A stretch of 64,000 nt of DNA, taken from Emmonsiellopsis sp. PD_33. Lineage: Eukaryota; Ascomycota; Eurotiomycetes; Onygenales; Ajellomycetaceae. Shown piece by piece: positions 1 through 11,400 of this stretch (within the stretch, counting starts at the first letter, position 1; each line of letters starts with the position of its first letter). The notes below the pieces were generated by a model. It was given only the letters and a program-made list of their open reading frames with translations, was not told the origin of the DNA and made no database searches. The position numbers were made by a program, and so were the translations under genes. Where the stretch lies: NCBI GenBank assembly GCA_032988165.1, contig JANTQF010000155.1:16123-80122 (forward strand). Direction: 5' to 3'.

Positions 1-2
1 GT

Positions 3-53
3 GTTGCTGCCAAGCGAAACCTCGCAGCCGGAGAGGAGGAGGAGCAGGAGTAA
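3..53 (+). CDS. possible C-terminal end of a gene entering from the left
   Basis: The third frame is open from the window edge for 16 codons and ends at TAA (51-53). It reads as a short acidic tail, VAAKRNLAAGEEEEQE. An acidic tail followed by T-rich sequence that looks like a 3' UTR fits the end of a coding region. The piece is too short to identify, and chance cannot be excluded. The sequence to the left of the window would settle it. Confidence 0.3.
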   Translation, partial: VAAKRNLAAGEEEEQE

Positions 54-2067
54 ATGCCTTTTTCGTGTTTCATGTTGGTTTTGGCGGATGGCTCATGACG
101 AAGGTGTTTTTCTTGTTGATGATTGAGAAAGGGTTTATTATTTTTTCCTTTTTTCTTCCCTTTTTCCTCCTTCCATTTATTGCAGATAAAATGCAATATA
201 TACTCGCACACCCACACACGCCTCCTCCACCTCCCTTCTTGTATTTTCGTGACCACTGAAAAAAAAAGATAACTACGGAAAAGGAAAAATAATAAACTCG
301 GTTTTCGATGACAAGAATACACAAACAGGACCATGGTGAACCGTGAACGTGAGGAAGAGTGCAGGAAACAGGGAAAGCAGAAAAAACCCCCGATACGATC
401 GAAATGACCATGAAAACAACCCAACAAAATCATCCATCTCCAGAACAAGCATTACCTCTCTTTTCTTTTCTTTTCTTTTCCCTTTCCAGCCTGCAATGCC
501 ACGCCACGAATTTGTCTTTGTCTTTGTCTTGCTCAATCGCGTGCAGTTATTACAGAGGCCATCGTCATCGTGTATCTATCCATTCCTCACGTATGCAAAG
601 CAATGCGAGCAGTGCAGAATACAATGCCCAACGACCTCCTTCCTACCTCCTATCTCATCACAGTCTTACCTCACCCGTAGCAGACCGACAGCGCATGCCT
701 CGATTCACAGCTACATGGAGCGTGTCTATCACCCGTCCTTAATCCTTTCTTCCCCTCCCCTCCCTACCCCTGAACCAAGCCAGACAGATCTACCCGCCCA
801 CCATGCTATATCCATTAAACAGATGTTAAATACCTACCTACCTACCTCCCTACCTACCTATATACCGGCCCCCCTCAGCGACAAATCCATCCATCCCTCC
901 AACACATAAAACACTGTTGAAAGACCCTGGGTAGCCAGAGGTGGTCATCCCTCATCCCTCCCCCCTTCCAAACCATCCAGAATATTCCATACCCTATGAT
1001 ACATATATATATATATCCCTGATACCTACCCCCCAACCGCCCCAGTCTAGGCCATCTGTCAAGAGAGAAAATCAACATCAACATCCACAACCCTATATCC
1101 TGCTATCATAGATGGATGTATGTATATAGCCCTACAGTACCAGCCCGCTGACCATAAACACCCTCTCCTACATAATTTCCCCTCGCCCTCCCCCTCCCCC
1201 TTCGCATTATGTCTGTCTGGGATGACCACCCACTCAGTGACCAGGACAGAACTGCAGAACAGCAAACCATAACTTATGCGTATCGATGTTCGCTCAAGGC
1301 GTGTGTGAGTGTCATGACCAGATGTAGAAAATGAGGAAAAAGTCAGATAGGTGAATAGCATAGAATCAAGCTATTGATGATTTTGATGAGGGGGCCTTCT
1401 TGAGAAAAATACTTTTAACTTAAATCTTAAGTTTGCGTGCAGTCGTTCGTGTTTTCAGATGAATTAGTTAAATAAACCATATATCAATCTATCCCGCCAG
1501 TTATATTCTTTCTAAACTTTTGAAGAATTTGAACTTTGTTCTCTGCGAATTAACATTGTGTTTTCGCGAGCTATATGTTCATAAAAGTAATAAATATCAC
1601 CAAAGGTTAAAATGAATAAAACGGCGAAATTAAATACAGAGTCATGTATAACAAAACTATATTTTATGTCCTCCCAATATTCTCCCCCCTTCTCTCTGCA
1701 GTATTGTACTCACCACATGTTCGAACTTCGGCCATCCATTCGAAACATCAATAATAGGAGCAGACCTATAGCCATAAATATTCCGAGGGCAAACGAACCT
1801 GGGGAATAAATAGACCGTAAAAGGAAAATAATATATTAAAATGGAAAAAGCTGTAACTGCAATATAAACCAAATGCTACCGCCATCCAACATAGAGCCTA
1901 AAATAGAATATGGTTGGGGGAAAAGTAAAAAGGCGAGAGAACTTGGTAGCGCGAGGTGGGAGGGAGGCTGCGATGATAGGAGTAAATAATAAATACAAAT
2001 AAGATACATAGTTAGATTTCTTTTAATTAAATAGAGAATACAACGAGTGTGGAAGAACAATGAAGCA
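54..2067. other. intergenic, no gene seen
   Basis: About 2 kb of low-complexity sequence: T- and C-rich stretches, CTAC repeats near 836-866, an AT dinucleotide run near 1003-1016, and AT-rich DNA from about 1380 to 2060. Open frames here are short and compositionally biased, and none resembles a protein. It probably holds the 3' UTR of a gene to the left and the 3' UTR of the minus-strand gene that ends at 2068. Confidence 0.6.
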
Positions 2068-3603
2068 TTACGAGACCAACCGCGGCCGTGATGAGGCTAC
2101 CGCAACTGCGACGGCCAAGTCATCCGGGAACCCCGAGGAATCAGTATCTTCCATCGTGGATTCATCGCCCGTGAAACCGGAGTCGGGCCGTTCGAGATCA
2201 AAGGGATCACTTCTGCGAGCAATTCCCCCTCCCTCGAGCGCAGAGCGCTGTCTTCGCCAACGGGAAAGGTCGGACGCTGAGGCTTCAAGTATACTAGACG
2301 AAGCGGTGCTGATTCGTCCAGGAAGCAGGATGACGCTGCCGCTGTTATTGGAGCTGCTATATGACTGAGATGACATCGAGCCATTCCGCAGACCGGGGCC
2401 CGGATTGCCAGTGGGAACAATATGCAATGGTGGGGGTACAGGCACCTCCCCTGAAAATCCAAAATTTAATGGTAGGCTTATAGATGGGCTAGGGATGAAG
2501 CTTTGGATTCGACCATTTTCATCGCGCATGGGTGGCTGACCTGATACTGAGGGCACACTCATCGATCGCCGAGGGCGTCTCGGGTTCTTTGACGACATTC
2601 TTCTAGGCATGCCGTAATGGGGAGTTGGGGGACGCCGTAACGAGCTTTCGGGGCTTGAATTTTTAGGTGGGTCGAGGAATGGGTTTGGAATATCAATCGA
2701 AACTGCGCTGCGGGAACTCCGAGAAATCGACTCGCGCGGTTCTGGGGATGGGATCTGGCGCCATTCTTCTTCTTCAGTCCGGTTCGATCGTGCAAGCAAA
2801 TTTACCTTTCTCAGTTGAGCAACGGCCTGGTCCTTCATTGTGCCCAGGAGGGACGTGATTGGGTTGGCGGATTTATCGTTTTTCTCAAAGAACTTTGAAA
2901 AGTTACGAGAGCGTGACCTCCTAAACCCTGATGCAGAGGGCTCGTTGGAATTAAAAGCATCGCTTTCTGAGTACACACTCAGAGTCCTGGTTGAATATCT
3001 GGATGTTCGATTGAAGCGAGAGGATTCGTAAGGTGGATCGATCTGTACCTCTTTTTCAAAATTTGACTGGATGATGGGTTCCATAATACGTCGTTTCCGT
3101 TTCCAGCGGCGAAGAGCAAACCATAATGCTAGGACGATAAAAATGATGGAGATGCCGCCAACAGTTCCGCCGATGATGGCCCCTAATTTTCGAGGCGAGC
3201 TTTCATCATTAGGGTCCTCTGGTGGTCTGCTGCCCTGGGCCGACATATTTGCTCTAGTTGGCCGTGGAGATCCTCCCACTCCCGTTCTTGTCGAGGGTGG
3301 AGGGTCACGGCTGAATCCTGAGGAATCTGACATGAAAATGGCCCCAGCATTTCCTTGGTCAGAGGGAGGTAAATTTTGCGACGAGCTTGAAGAGGAGCTC
3401 ACAACAATCCGTGATATTGCGGTTATAGAAGGAGTAACGGATATGAAGGTGGTTTGGGAGGCTGTGGATGCCACGGATACCGTAGGCGTTGTCTTGACGC
3501 TGGTGGAAATGGTTGATGTAGATGGAAGAGTACTCGCGCCACCAGCCCTAGCAACCTTTGTGCACCTTCTCCCATTGAAGGTCGTTATCGACTCGGAAGA
3601 CAT
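2068..3603 (-). CDS. Ser/Thr-rich single-span membrane protein (Mid2/WSC-like layout)
   Basis: A single uninterrupted frame of 511 codons. Residues 1-138 are rich in Ser, Thr and Pro, as expected of an O-glycosylated outer domain. Residues 141-165 form one transmembrane helix with a glycine-rich start (GAIIGGTVGG), followed at once by a basic stop-transfer cluster (RRWKRKRR). The remaining 340 residues are a Ser/Arg/Pro-rich, probably disordered cytoplasmic tail. This layout matches fungal Mid2-like and other wall-associated sensor-type proteins, but no ligand or catalytic domain is visible. There is no clear N-terminal signal peptide, so either the helix acts as a signal anchor or a short 5' exon has been missed. 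The ATG at 3601-3603 is used because no earlier in-frame ATG is evident. The gene is divergent from the one at 6161. Confidence 0.75.
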   Translation of the reverse strand: MSSESITTFNGRRCTKVARAGGASTLPSTSTISTSVKTTPTVSVASTASQTTFISVTPSITAISRIVVSSSSSSSQNLPPSDQGNAGAIFMSDSSGFSRDPPPSTRTGVGGSPRPTRANMSAQGSRPPEDPNDESSPRKLGAIIGGTVGGISIIFIVLALWFALRRWKRKRRIMEPIIQSNFEKEVQIDPPYESSRFNRTSRYSTRTLSVYSESDAFNSNEPSASGFRRSRSRNFSKFFEKNDKSANPITSLLGTMKDQAVAQLRKVNLLARSNRTEEEEWRQIPSPEPRESISRSSRSAVSIDIPNPFLDPPKNSSPESSLRRPPTPHYGMPRRMSSKNPRRPRRSMSVPSVSGQPPMRDENGRIQSFIPSPSISLPLNFGFSGEVPVPPPLHIVPTGNPGPGLRNGSMSSQSYSSSNNSGSVILLPGRISTASSSILEASASDLSRWRRQRSALEGGGIARRSDPFDLERPDSGFTGDESTMEDTDSSGFPDDLAVAVAVASSRPRLVS

Positions 3604-6160
3604 ATTGGCGAATATGGATGGTCAAGGTTTTTATCGTAATGCTGTAGACGGAAGAAATACTGATAGGGGCTTTACAACCCCGTCATCAAGATCACTATAC
3701 AATCCAATCGAAATTGAGAAAGATTGAACGTAGAAAAAAAAGTGATTTGTAGGAAGAAGGAGGAAGGAGAAGAATCGATGGCAGAATCCAATTAGGATAA
3801 GACTCGGGCAGAATTCCCCACGGCGACACTGTGGTCAAAAGAGGTGGCAGGAATGCGCCTGGAGAGCGAGATGAAATTGGACGAAGATCAAAGTTGACAT
3901 CGAACATGCTGGATGGGTCAGCTAAGCGATCTCTAGAAGGGGAAAGAAGAAAAAAACAGAGAGATAGGACGCATGAGGGAGCGGGAACCAGGGACAGGAA
4001 ACTTGGTTCAGTGTGGCCCATCCGTTTGGAATATACCGCAATCGGAAAAGGATCTCATCAAATTCATCGACCAGCAGCAGGTAACGTAGAAGGCTTTCGA
4101 AAGTTAGCGTTTCAGAATAGCCGTGGTAAAGCAGTGCTGGAACAGTAACTGTATCCCGCTACCGCTAGTGCAATGCCAAAACTGACCTCCTTGGTGGAAC
4201 AAGGGTCGGAACTATGTTGGGGAATAAACCTGAGTGTGGTCGCATAAGGAGAACAAGAGGCGTGCATAATAAGGGAATCAATTTTCCGTCAATTAGTTCG
4301 ACTATAGCCCTCAAGGCAATGGGGTAAAACGCTGTCCCTCTCATGCCATACAGATATACCAGAGACATTGTGGGCCACTATGGTAGAGAAACCGAGAACC
4401 GGCTGGAATCGAGCACAGAGGTTAAACACAATCAGCCCAAGGATGAGGACCTATGTAGATTATTCAGATAGTTGGGTAGGAGATGATCCTGCAAATGGCG
4501 AAGATAATCTGTCCGGGACCGTCACCAGGGCTCTTCGACCCATATCAGCGGTGTCCATGTATATATTAGCACTTAGGAGATGCCTGAACGCGAGAGCTGA
4601 CGATTGAAACCAAGCTCAGGGTCCCGGACGGCGAGGAGGCTAATAAAATGATGATACGCTGAAAGTCTTGGTTTGGACTGTGAATGACGCCATATTAGTA
4701 TTGGAGACAGCTCCGCCCAACCATGCCATGCATCGGTTGACATTGCACAGTCTCGTCGAAGAGGACAAGAGACGAAAGAAGAAATCGACCAGAAGTACGG
4801 CGCAGAAGACGCGAAGAAGAACCCGAAACCAGACTTGCGCAGGGTTTGGCGATTCTGTAACTGTCGATACTGCCCGATGCGGCAAGTATGCGGCTCCGCG
4901 GCGGATTTCAGACGTCGATTTAAGCAGTTTCCGCTTTGGGACTGCACGGCTGGGATAGGCATAGCGTCGTCTCAGCAGGCCCAAAACGGCTGGCTCGAGG
5001 ATTCTGAAGCGGACACACGTCGAGGTCCTGATAGACACCGCCGAAATGAAGACAAGCACGGTATTTGATAGTATCGCTCGAACCCTGGCCGTGGCTGGTT
5101 GCATGTTGTGGCCGCGGGCGAACGGGCCTGCATGGAAATATGTTAGTTGGTGCAGAGGCGAGGAGTGAGTCCAGTTATTCGACACAGCATGCTGCTCCCC
5201 TTGACCCATGTGGTTCGTCTAGTTACCCCGGAATGTTCCCAAACACTGTGCCTCTGAGAGCAGCATTGGGTGGTTCATCAGAAACTGACATCCTATCTAT
5301 TTAGGGGAAAACTTTCTTCCGGGATGGGGACAAAGGTTCCCCCGCAGGCGAATACTGGCGCCAATGAAAAGAAGGTGGCTTTTTTGTTGCCGTCGACGAA
5401 GATATATCTCCATTTTTACAACTGCAGTGCAGTGCGCAGGATGCCCGCTCTCCATAAAAGTGGGCGGTTCGCGATGAAAATTCCCACAAGTTATTGGGCA
5501 CAAGCAATCTGCATGTCTGGCCAACTTGCTTGACCACTTGAAATGTGATCTGATAGGCTCTTTTTGCGGCTAGTTCTGCAGTTGGACCAAACTGGCTTCT
5601 TACCCGCACTTCCGGCGTGATATCTTGTCCTAGCTCCATCGTCTTACCCTCGTCACTGGTCGGATTTGCCGTCATCCCGGACGGTTTGTGGAATAGCTGC
5701 AGATGCCAGCCCAGCAGCATTCATTCTTGCCAACACACCCACAGTCGACAGAATCCACTCGTCGAAAAGGACCACAGGCGAGTCGCTGCAGCAATAAACC
5801 ACAAAAGCAATCCCTCTCGAGCCATCCGCTTGCGTCTAAGACTGTTTTGGCGGCTCGTCGTTGTTTGATGCTTTGATGCTTCCACCCCACCCCTGTGCTC
5901 CGTCCCTTAAAACAAGCAGTGCACCAGCTTCGTTCTTGTAACTCTTACAAGCCAATTCGGTCCTTCTTCTCCCCAAAAACCTTCCCCGTTCTTGGGTGGC
6001 CTTCAGTGCAAAAGTTAGATTCCAAATCTCCAATTACCTTGCCATATCCTTTGCTTGGGAGAAGCATGTAAATTACCCGATTTACGCCACTTCCAGTCGA
6101 TCGTCGCCGCAATTTTTGAACCACCAGCTTTGGCTCGCTATTCCATTCGGCATATTCGAG
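3604..6160. other. divergent intergenic region, no firm gene
   Basis: A 2.6-kb spacer between two divergently transcribed genes. It should hold both promoters and the 5' UTRs. The longest open frame is on the minus strand (about 4640-5209, 189 codons). It has a hydrophobic stretch near its C-terminal end, but no recognisable family and no splice partners that extend it convincingly. I treat it as non-coding for now. Confidence 0.45.
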
Positions 6161-8402
6161 ATGTTTTCTTGGGGAGGGAGCATTGGTAAGACCAAACCCC
6201 TCGCTTTTTGTTCCATCCCGCTGGCTGCACGTTGCAAGTTGCGGCAGCTGTGTTTCACATACTTCCCTCACTGCAAACCCCCATGCGAACAAGAATCGCG
6301 ACTCTTTCCAAATTGCCTGCGAAATTGCTACATTCCACGATTACCTGTTTGTATCTACCTCTTTTTGTTCGTTTCTCTCCTGGTGGTTGTGCTTCAAAGC
6401 TGTAGGCCATGGGGATGTTTAGCACTACCCATGGGGGTTTGGGTATGTCCTCGCTCCGCCACCAACCACCCCGCCATGACTGATCTGCCCTAACCAATTA
6501 TTTCACCAACACCAAGTTCTTCGGACTGTTCCCCATATTTTCACTTCCTCTCACATTTCCCCTATTTTACCTCCTCTGACCTATTGATGATCTTCTTCTT
6601 TCTATCCCCACTACTTAGTCGGAGATAACCCCAGCCCCTATGGTTGTGGGGTTCGCAGTTGCGCCTAATAACTGACAACGCTACCAGGTATCAGCATTGA
6701 TGTTGAAAAGGAGAGGAACCCCCCACCCCCTCCGACACCTCTTGATTTTCCCGACTATTCACCAGATCCGACCATCGAACCACCCCATGACGGGGCCGGC
6801 GATGTGTTGTATAAATTGCTATCGACAATTAAAAAGCCTCAGGACGTCTCGCCTGCTCATTTGAAAGCACTAAACCTGACCACGGAGTCCAACGTTCCGA
6901 TCTCAGATATCGTTCCCAACGGTATCTTGAGGTCACTTGCACCCTATCAATGGCCGGAGCAAGCATCGACACCTGATGCTCCGGGAACCGACTCAATGCC
7001 GGTTCCCATTTTGATGAGTAACGGTGCCCCTTTTCCAAATAAGGAAAGATATGACACCCTGAAGAAAGAAATTCTCTACGATAATGATGAAGCATTTCGA
7101 TCAGTTAACCGGATGCCGCCTCGTCCAGGTCAAGAGAGGATCAAGATAGCCCATAGCAGGAAGTTCTGGGGCGGACTTGACCTGGTTTCCCAATACTGGG
7201 ACACTAGTCTTGATAAATATGTCGAACGGTCCCTAACGGATGAGGCCACAGAGGCACATGACAAGGCGCTAGATAAAATGCATTTGGACGACAATACAGT
7301 ACCGGAAAATAAACCCGACGACAATGATACAGAGACGAAAACCGAGAACGGAGAAGAACCTCCCAAAACATCGGGTACAAAAACTATGTATCTCGGCCGA
7401 AGGGTGGGAACAGGGCGTGAGATGCCGGAAGACTCGCGAGAGGAGACTCTCCGTGGCTTTATGGAAATGATCGCATGGGCATTTGGCTGCCAAACGACAA
7501 TTCCAAGCCTTCCACCCCGGCTGCAGGTCAAGGGGATGCTCTTCCCCGTCCGGCAGAACTTTGTAGTTGCTCGATCCCCCCAGGACAGACAGGTTGCTAG
7601 GAAAGGGATACTCGAGGGACCAATTCTTTTCGTGCAATGTCGAGGTGAAACATTATTCCATGATGAGAAAAGCACTTCAAACAGCAGGTATACGGAAATC
7701 TGTGATCTTTTGCGCGAAACGGCTGCCATGCTTCTCTTCGCACAAGAGAGAGCGAGAGCTGGAAAAACCGAAGCTCGTCCAGGTGACGGGAAGTGGTGGA
7801 CTACGACACCTCGATGGGGGGGAGCGGAGAATCCAGGGCCTGAGGCTGAGAAAGAAAATGCCGATAGCAAAGCCAACCCCCCTTCCGACCCCGATGCCCA
7901 AAAATCAAATAAACGTTCCAAATATGATAGACCCGCCCTCGCATTTAGGCGACCAGGGTCCAGCTCGAGGAAATTGAGTATGAGTGAGAAATGGAAAATC
8001 CTACAACCTGGTCCAAGCTTATGGGATAAGAAGATGCGGTATATGCAAATCGGAAAGGATAATGATTCAGACTTCGACGACGTGAGTTTAATGGAAATCG
8101 CTCCTTCCAAGCACCGAAAACAAAAAGAACTATCACTGACTAACTTCTACCGGCCTACTCCCCCATAGGTCTTCATGGTATCCTCAATTAACCACCACTT
8201 CTCCATCGTCCATCTGCGCATCCACCACCACTATCTTGAATGGCTCGCGACAGGCAACACTAACTTCCCTGACGACGATTCGTCGCCGCCATGGCATGCC
8301 ATCCACATTCGCCGGACGAAATGGTTCGATCATTTCAATCCAAACGACAGAGTTGAGGCGCTGGATGGACTGTGGGCGCTATTTTCATACCTTATGAGAT
8401 GA
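6161..8402 (+). CDS. conserved fungal protein of unknown function, three exons
   Basis: Proposed exons are 6161-6185, 6688-8081 and 8169-8402, which join to 550 codons. The first exon codes only MFSWGGSI plus one base. Its donor GTAAGA (6186) and the acceptor at 6687 restore a glycine codon. The second intron (8082-8168) has GTGAGT, a CTGACTAAC branch site and CATAG. Removing it replaces an early stop with 77 residues that read as a folded C-terminus (NHH, then WHAIHIRRTKWFDHF). The middle (about residues 230-330) is the most ordered part: a GRRVGTG motif, an Arg/Glu/Trp-rich helix, and PVRQNFVVARSPQDR. I do not recognise a catalytic motif or a named domain. The layout recalls uncharacterised ascomycete proteins that begin MFSW, a resemblance from memory only. 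The 502-nt first intron is long for a fungus, so the first exon is the weakest part of the model. Confidence 0.75.
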
Positions 8403-11400
8403 AACCCCCTTTTCGATTGTCATTACGGTGTGACGCCAGGTATATAAGAGGGAGACTGAAGTTGAGAAATGAGGGAGGGAGTACACATAACGAAAAATTC
8501 GACAACATCATGTTAATGATAAGATTGGATAATGGGGTGGGAAGATTCTGACATTTTTTTTTTAACATTTAGTCCTTTTGTTTTTGTTTTTGCATGTGGT
8601 TTTAAAGCCTTATTTCTTGATTTTCTAACATATTCTTTTTTTAGATAGGAGAAAGATATTTTTTAGATCAGATAACCCTTTGTTGCTTAGCTGATATCTT
8701 TTTGCGCCTCTGGCTATATATATATATATATATATATAAATCATTGACACAGTGAACCATCCCGATGTATATGGACCATTTTTACCAAAAGCACTGGACG
8801 CAGCGTACGGGGCCTCATAGCTAGCTTCGGCAGCTTGAACCGTCTTTTCCAAAATCCAAAAACAACTTTATCATTATGAAATTAGAAGGATATCATCAAG
8901 AATATGGACCCCCCCCCGGGGGGGATTCTTGACGGACAGACCCCCTATCTATCTATCCTATCCAAGCCAGCCACGACAGAAAAATACATGGATATCGTTG
9001 ACAACAACCGACGGCTAGGTGCAGGTTGCATTTCGACATTTGAAGAAAATCCAAAAGCAACACATACACAGAAGGCAATGGCAACATTTCTCTGAATATG
9101 GTCCATTGGGAAAACTTCCCCGGGCGCTTGGGGGGGTGGGGATGACTTGGCAACCTTCATCCGTTCCTCTGAGAGGCTCATCAGGGGTAAACAAGGCATT
9201 CATTCCCCTTCCTACTCACCAGATCCTACAAATGGCATTGCGGAGGTTTCTAGAAAATGGCTTGAGATTGAAAATGGTCACTCGCCTCTGTCAGGGTTTT
9301 ATGTCGGGGTTTACGGAGAGATGGTTCCAAGGTTGTCGTCATGATATTTATTACCAGGGCTTGGGAAGGAAAAGGGAGACAATCTGCCTGAACTATATAC
9401 ATGTACATACATACATGTACATACAACCCACTTTGGATTAATCAACCAAAGGGACATTTATCTACGCTCCATCCATACAGGTTTATATATATCGGCAGAA
9501 GAATCAGCTGTACCACCTCTTCGCACCAAATTTATCATACATGCACGATTGAGGCGGGAGCTTGACGAGATAGATAGGAAGTCGACAACACGGATCCTAG
9601 AACTGCGGAACTACCTAACCATTTGACAAAGCGCCCTTCCTTGGCCTCAGCGATAGAGTAGCATGTATGTCCAAAGAGATGGGATATTGAAGTCCACCGT
9701 CGATTCTTGGGGGTATTTAACTGGGTCGGCCCAGTCCAAGAGTTATGTCTGGCCCGGGCGGGCGGGCTATCAAGCCTCCAAAAGTCATTATGATGTAGTT
9801 ACTCCGTACTGCTAACATTGATAGATTAAAATGAATAAAGGACTCGAAAGGCGATTTCGCGAAGCTGCAAGGGACAGGACTGACAAGACAGCCTTTTCCG
9901 CACGATGTCGATATTTTGCCAGGGGATCTAGTTAGTATCGATGAGTCGCCCTATTTTCCCGCCCGCACTATCATATCATATCATATCATAAATAATCCAG
10001 CCTGGAATGAAATCCTGACAGACTGACAGTGATGCCTTTTCGCTCGGGGACACCAAGTTAATGAAAGGATGGCCAATCAGTAACTTAACTTGTAAACAAG
10101 CATGCTCCTTTCCAGGACGGACGGATCTCGACCCGCCCAGATTGCCCCCGCAAGCTATGTCTGCCACTCTGAAAGATGGAGGGGAATCCCGGAAGGCTTC
10201 TACTATTGTTGTTGATGTGAATTCAGCATCCAGGGGGCTTTCTTTGGGCAAAGTAAGTTGGGTTGTGCCAAAGGAATAGTAAGTAATAGGAACAGCGGTT
10301 CTCAACTTTCCCCTTCCAAGGGTCCTTCCAAGGTTAGGAATCCGCATTGACTGGTCATGTTTTCAGGTGCTCAAATGAAGCCGTGATGAAGGAAGGGTAC
10401 CGGCCGCGACTCAACCGTTTTGACTGATGTAACTGGTTAACGCCCATGGCTGCTTTATTTATGGTATGCAGGACATCCCGTGGAAAGCACGGGAGAGGGA
10501 GAAACTGGGCATATGGGGAAAAAGAAAGAAAGCCAGCAACTCCAATGCAGAGAGGGGAAGTATGGGAGCTCATTAAAATAAGGGAAGTGGATTAAAATAG
10601 CATCCAGTTACCCCCATTATTCAGGAGGAAAGGGAAATACGACAAATCACAAATCCACCATAGCGAAGTTATTCAATGATTTGATGCCCAATTTTTTTGC
10701 TGTGGTGCCCAAAGCTGCCCTGGACGCCGGTCAGTGCCCACACACAAAAAAAAAATGGAGGAACAATTTTGAGGGCACGGTGGGCAATGATGAGGAATCA
10801 AGAATCAATATAGAGCACCTATCACATTTCCATTGTCTTCAATGGAGATGGATTGTCATAGCCTGCTGGAAAAATATATTAAGGTTATCATCGACGGAGT
10901 CGAGGCTGTTTTGATACCATGGCCTTGGGATTAGGAGGCGGCGCACTGATTGGTTGGTTTCTTCATCGAGGAAAGATAGGTCCGAGGGGTCAGATATATA
11001 TCCATCAGCAATGAGCAAGGCACTCACTGAAAAAGCCTCAATCATGGGAAGAATTCAGCATGTATTTATGGCTTTTTGCCTTTTCCTAGCCCCTGAGAGA
11101 ATGAGGTTGGGTTAAAAGCCCTCAGCGGCATTGTATCGCCGCTGGCATGCTGCGCAGACGCGCCGTTAGTTGGTCTGTTACATTCCTGACAATTATCATC
11201 ATTGATGCCATCCATGGGTGATGAAGAGCCCTTATGGAAACACCAATGAAGACAGGAGGAAATGGGGAGAAGCGGCACGCACACAGCAGGGTCTTCCGTA
11301 TGGAGTATGTATGAAAAATATGAAAAATAGTCAACAATAATAAACTTCTGGCCCCTGGTCCAGGTTAGCGAGGACAAGCCAGCGGTTTCCAAGCCACAGA

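Noticed and set aside
4640..5209. Minus-strand open frame of 189 codons with a hydrophobic stretch (RVLLRVFCAVLLVDFFFRLL)
   Set aside because: No recognisable family, no convincing splice extension on either side, and other frames overlap it equally well. It lies in a divergent promoter region, so it was left as non-coding.
8909..8924. C9G7 homopolymer palindrome
   Set aside because: It could fold into a hairpin, but homopolymer runs are frequent in this window and no gene end lies close enough to make it a terminator.
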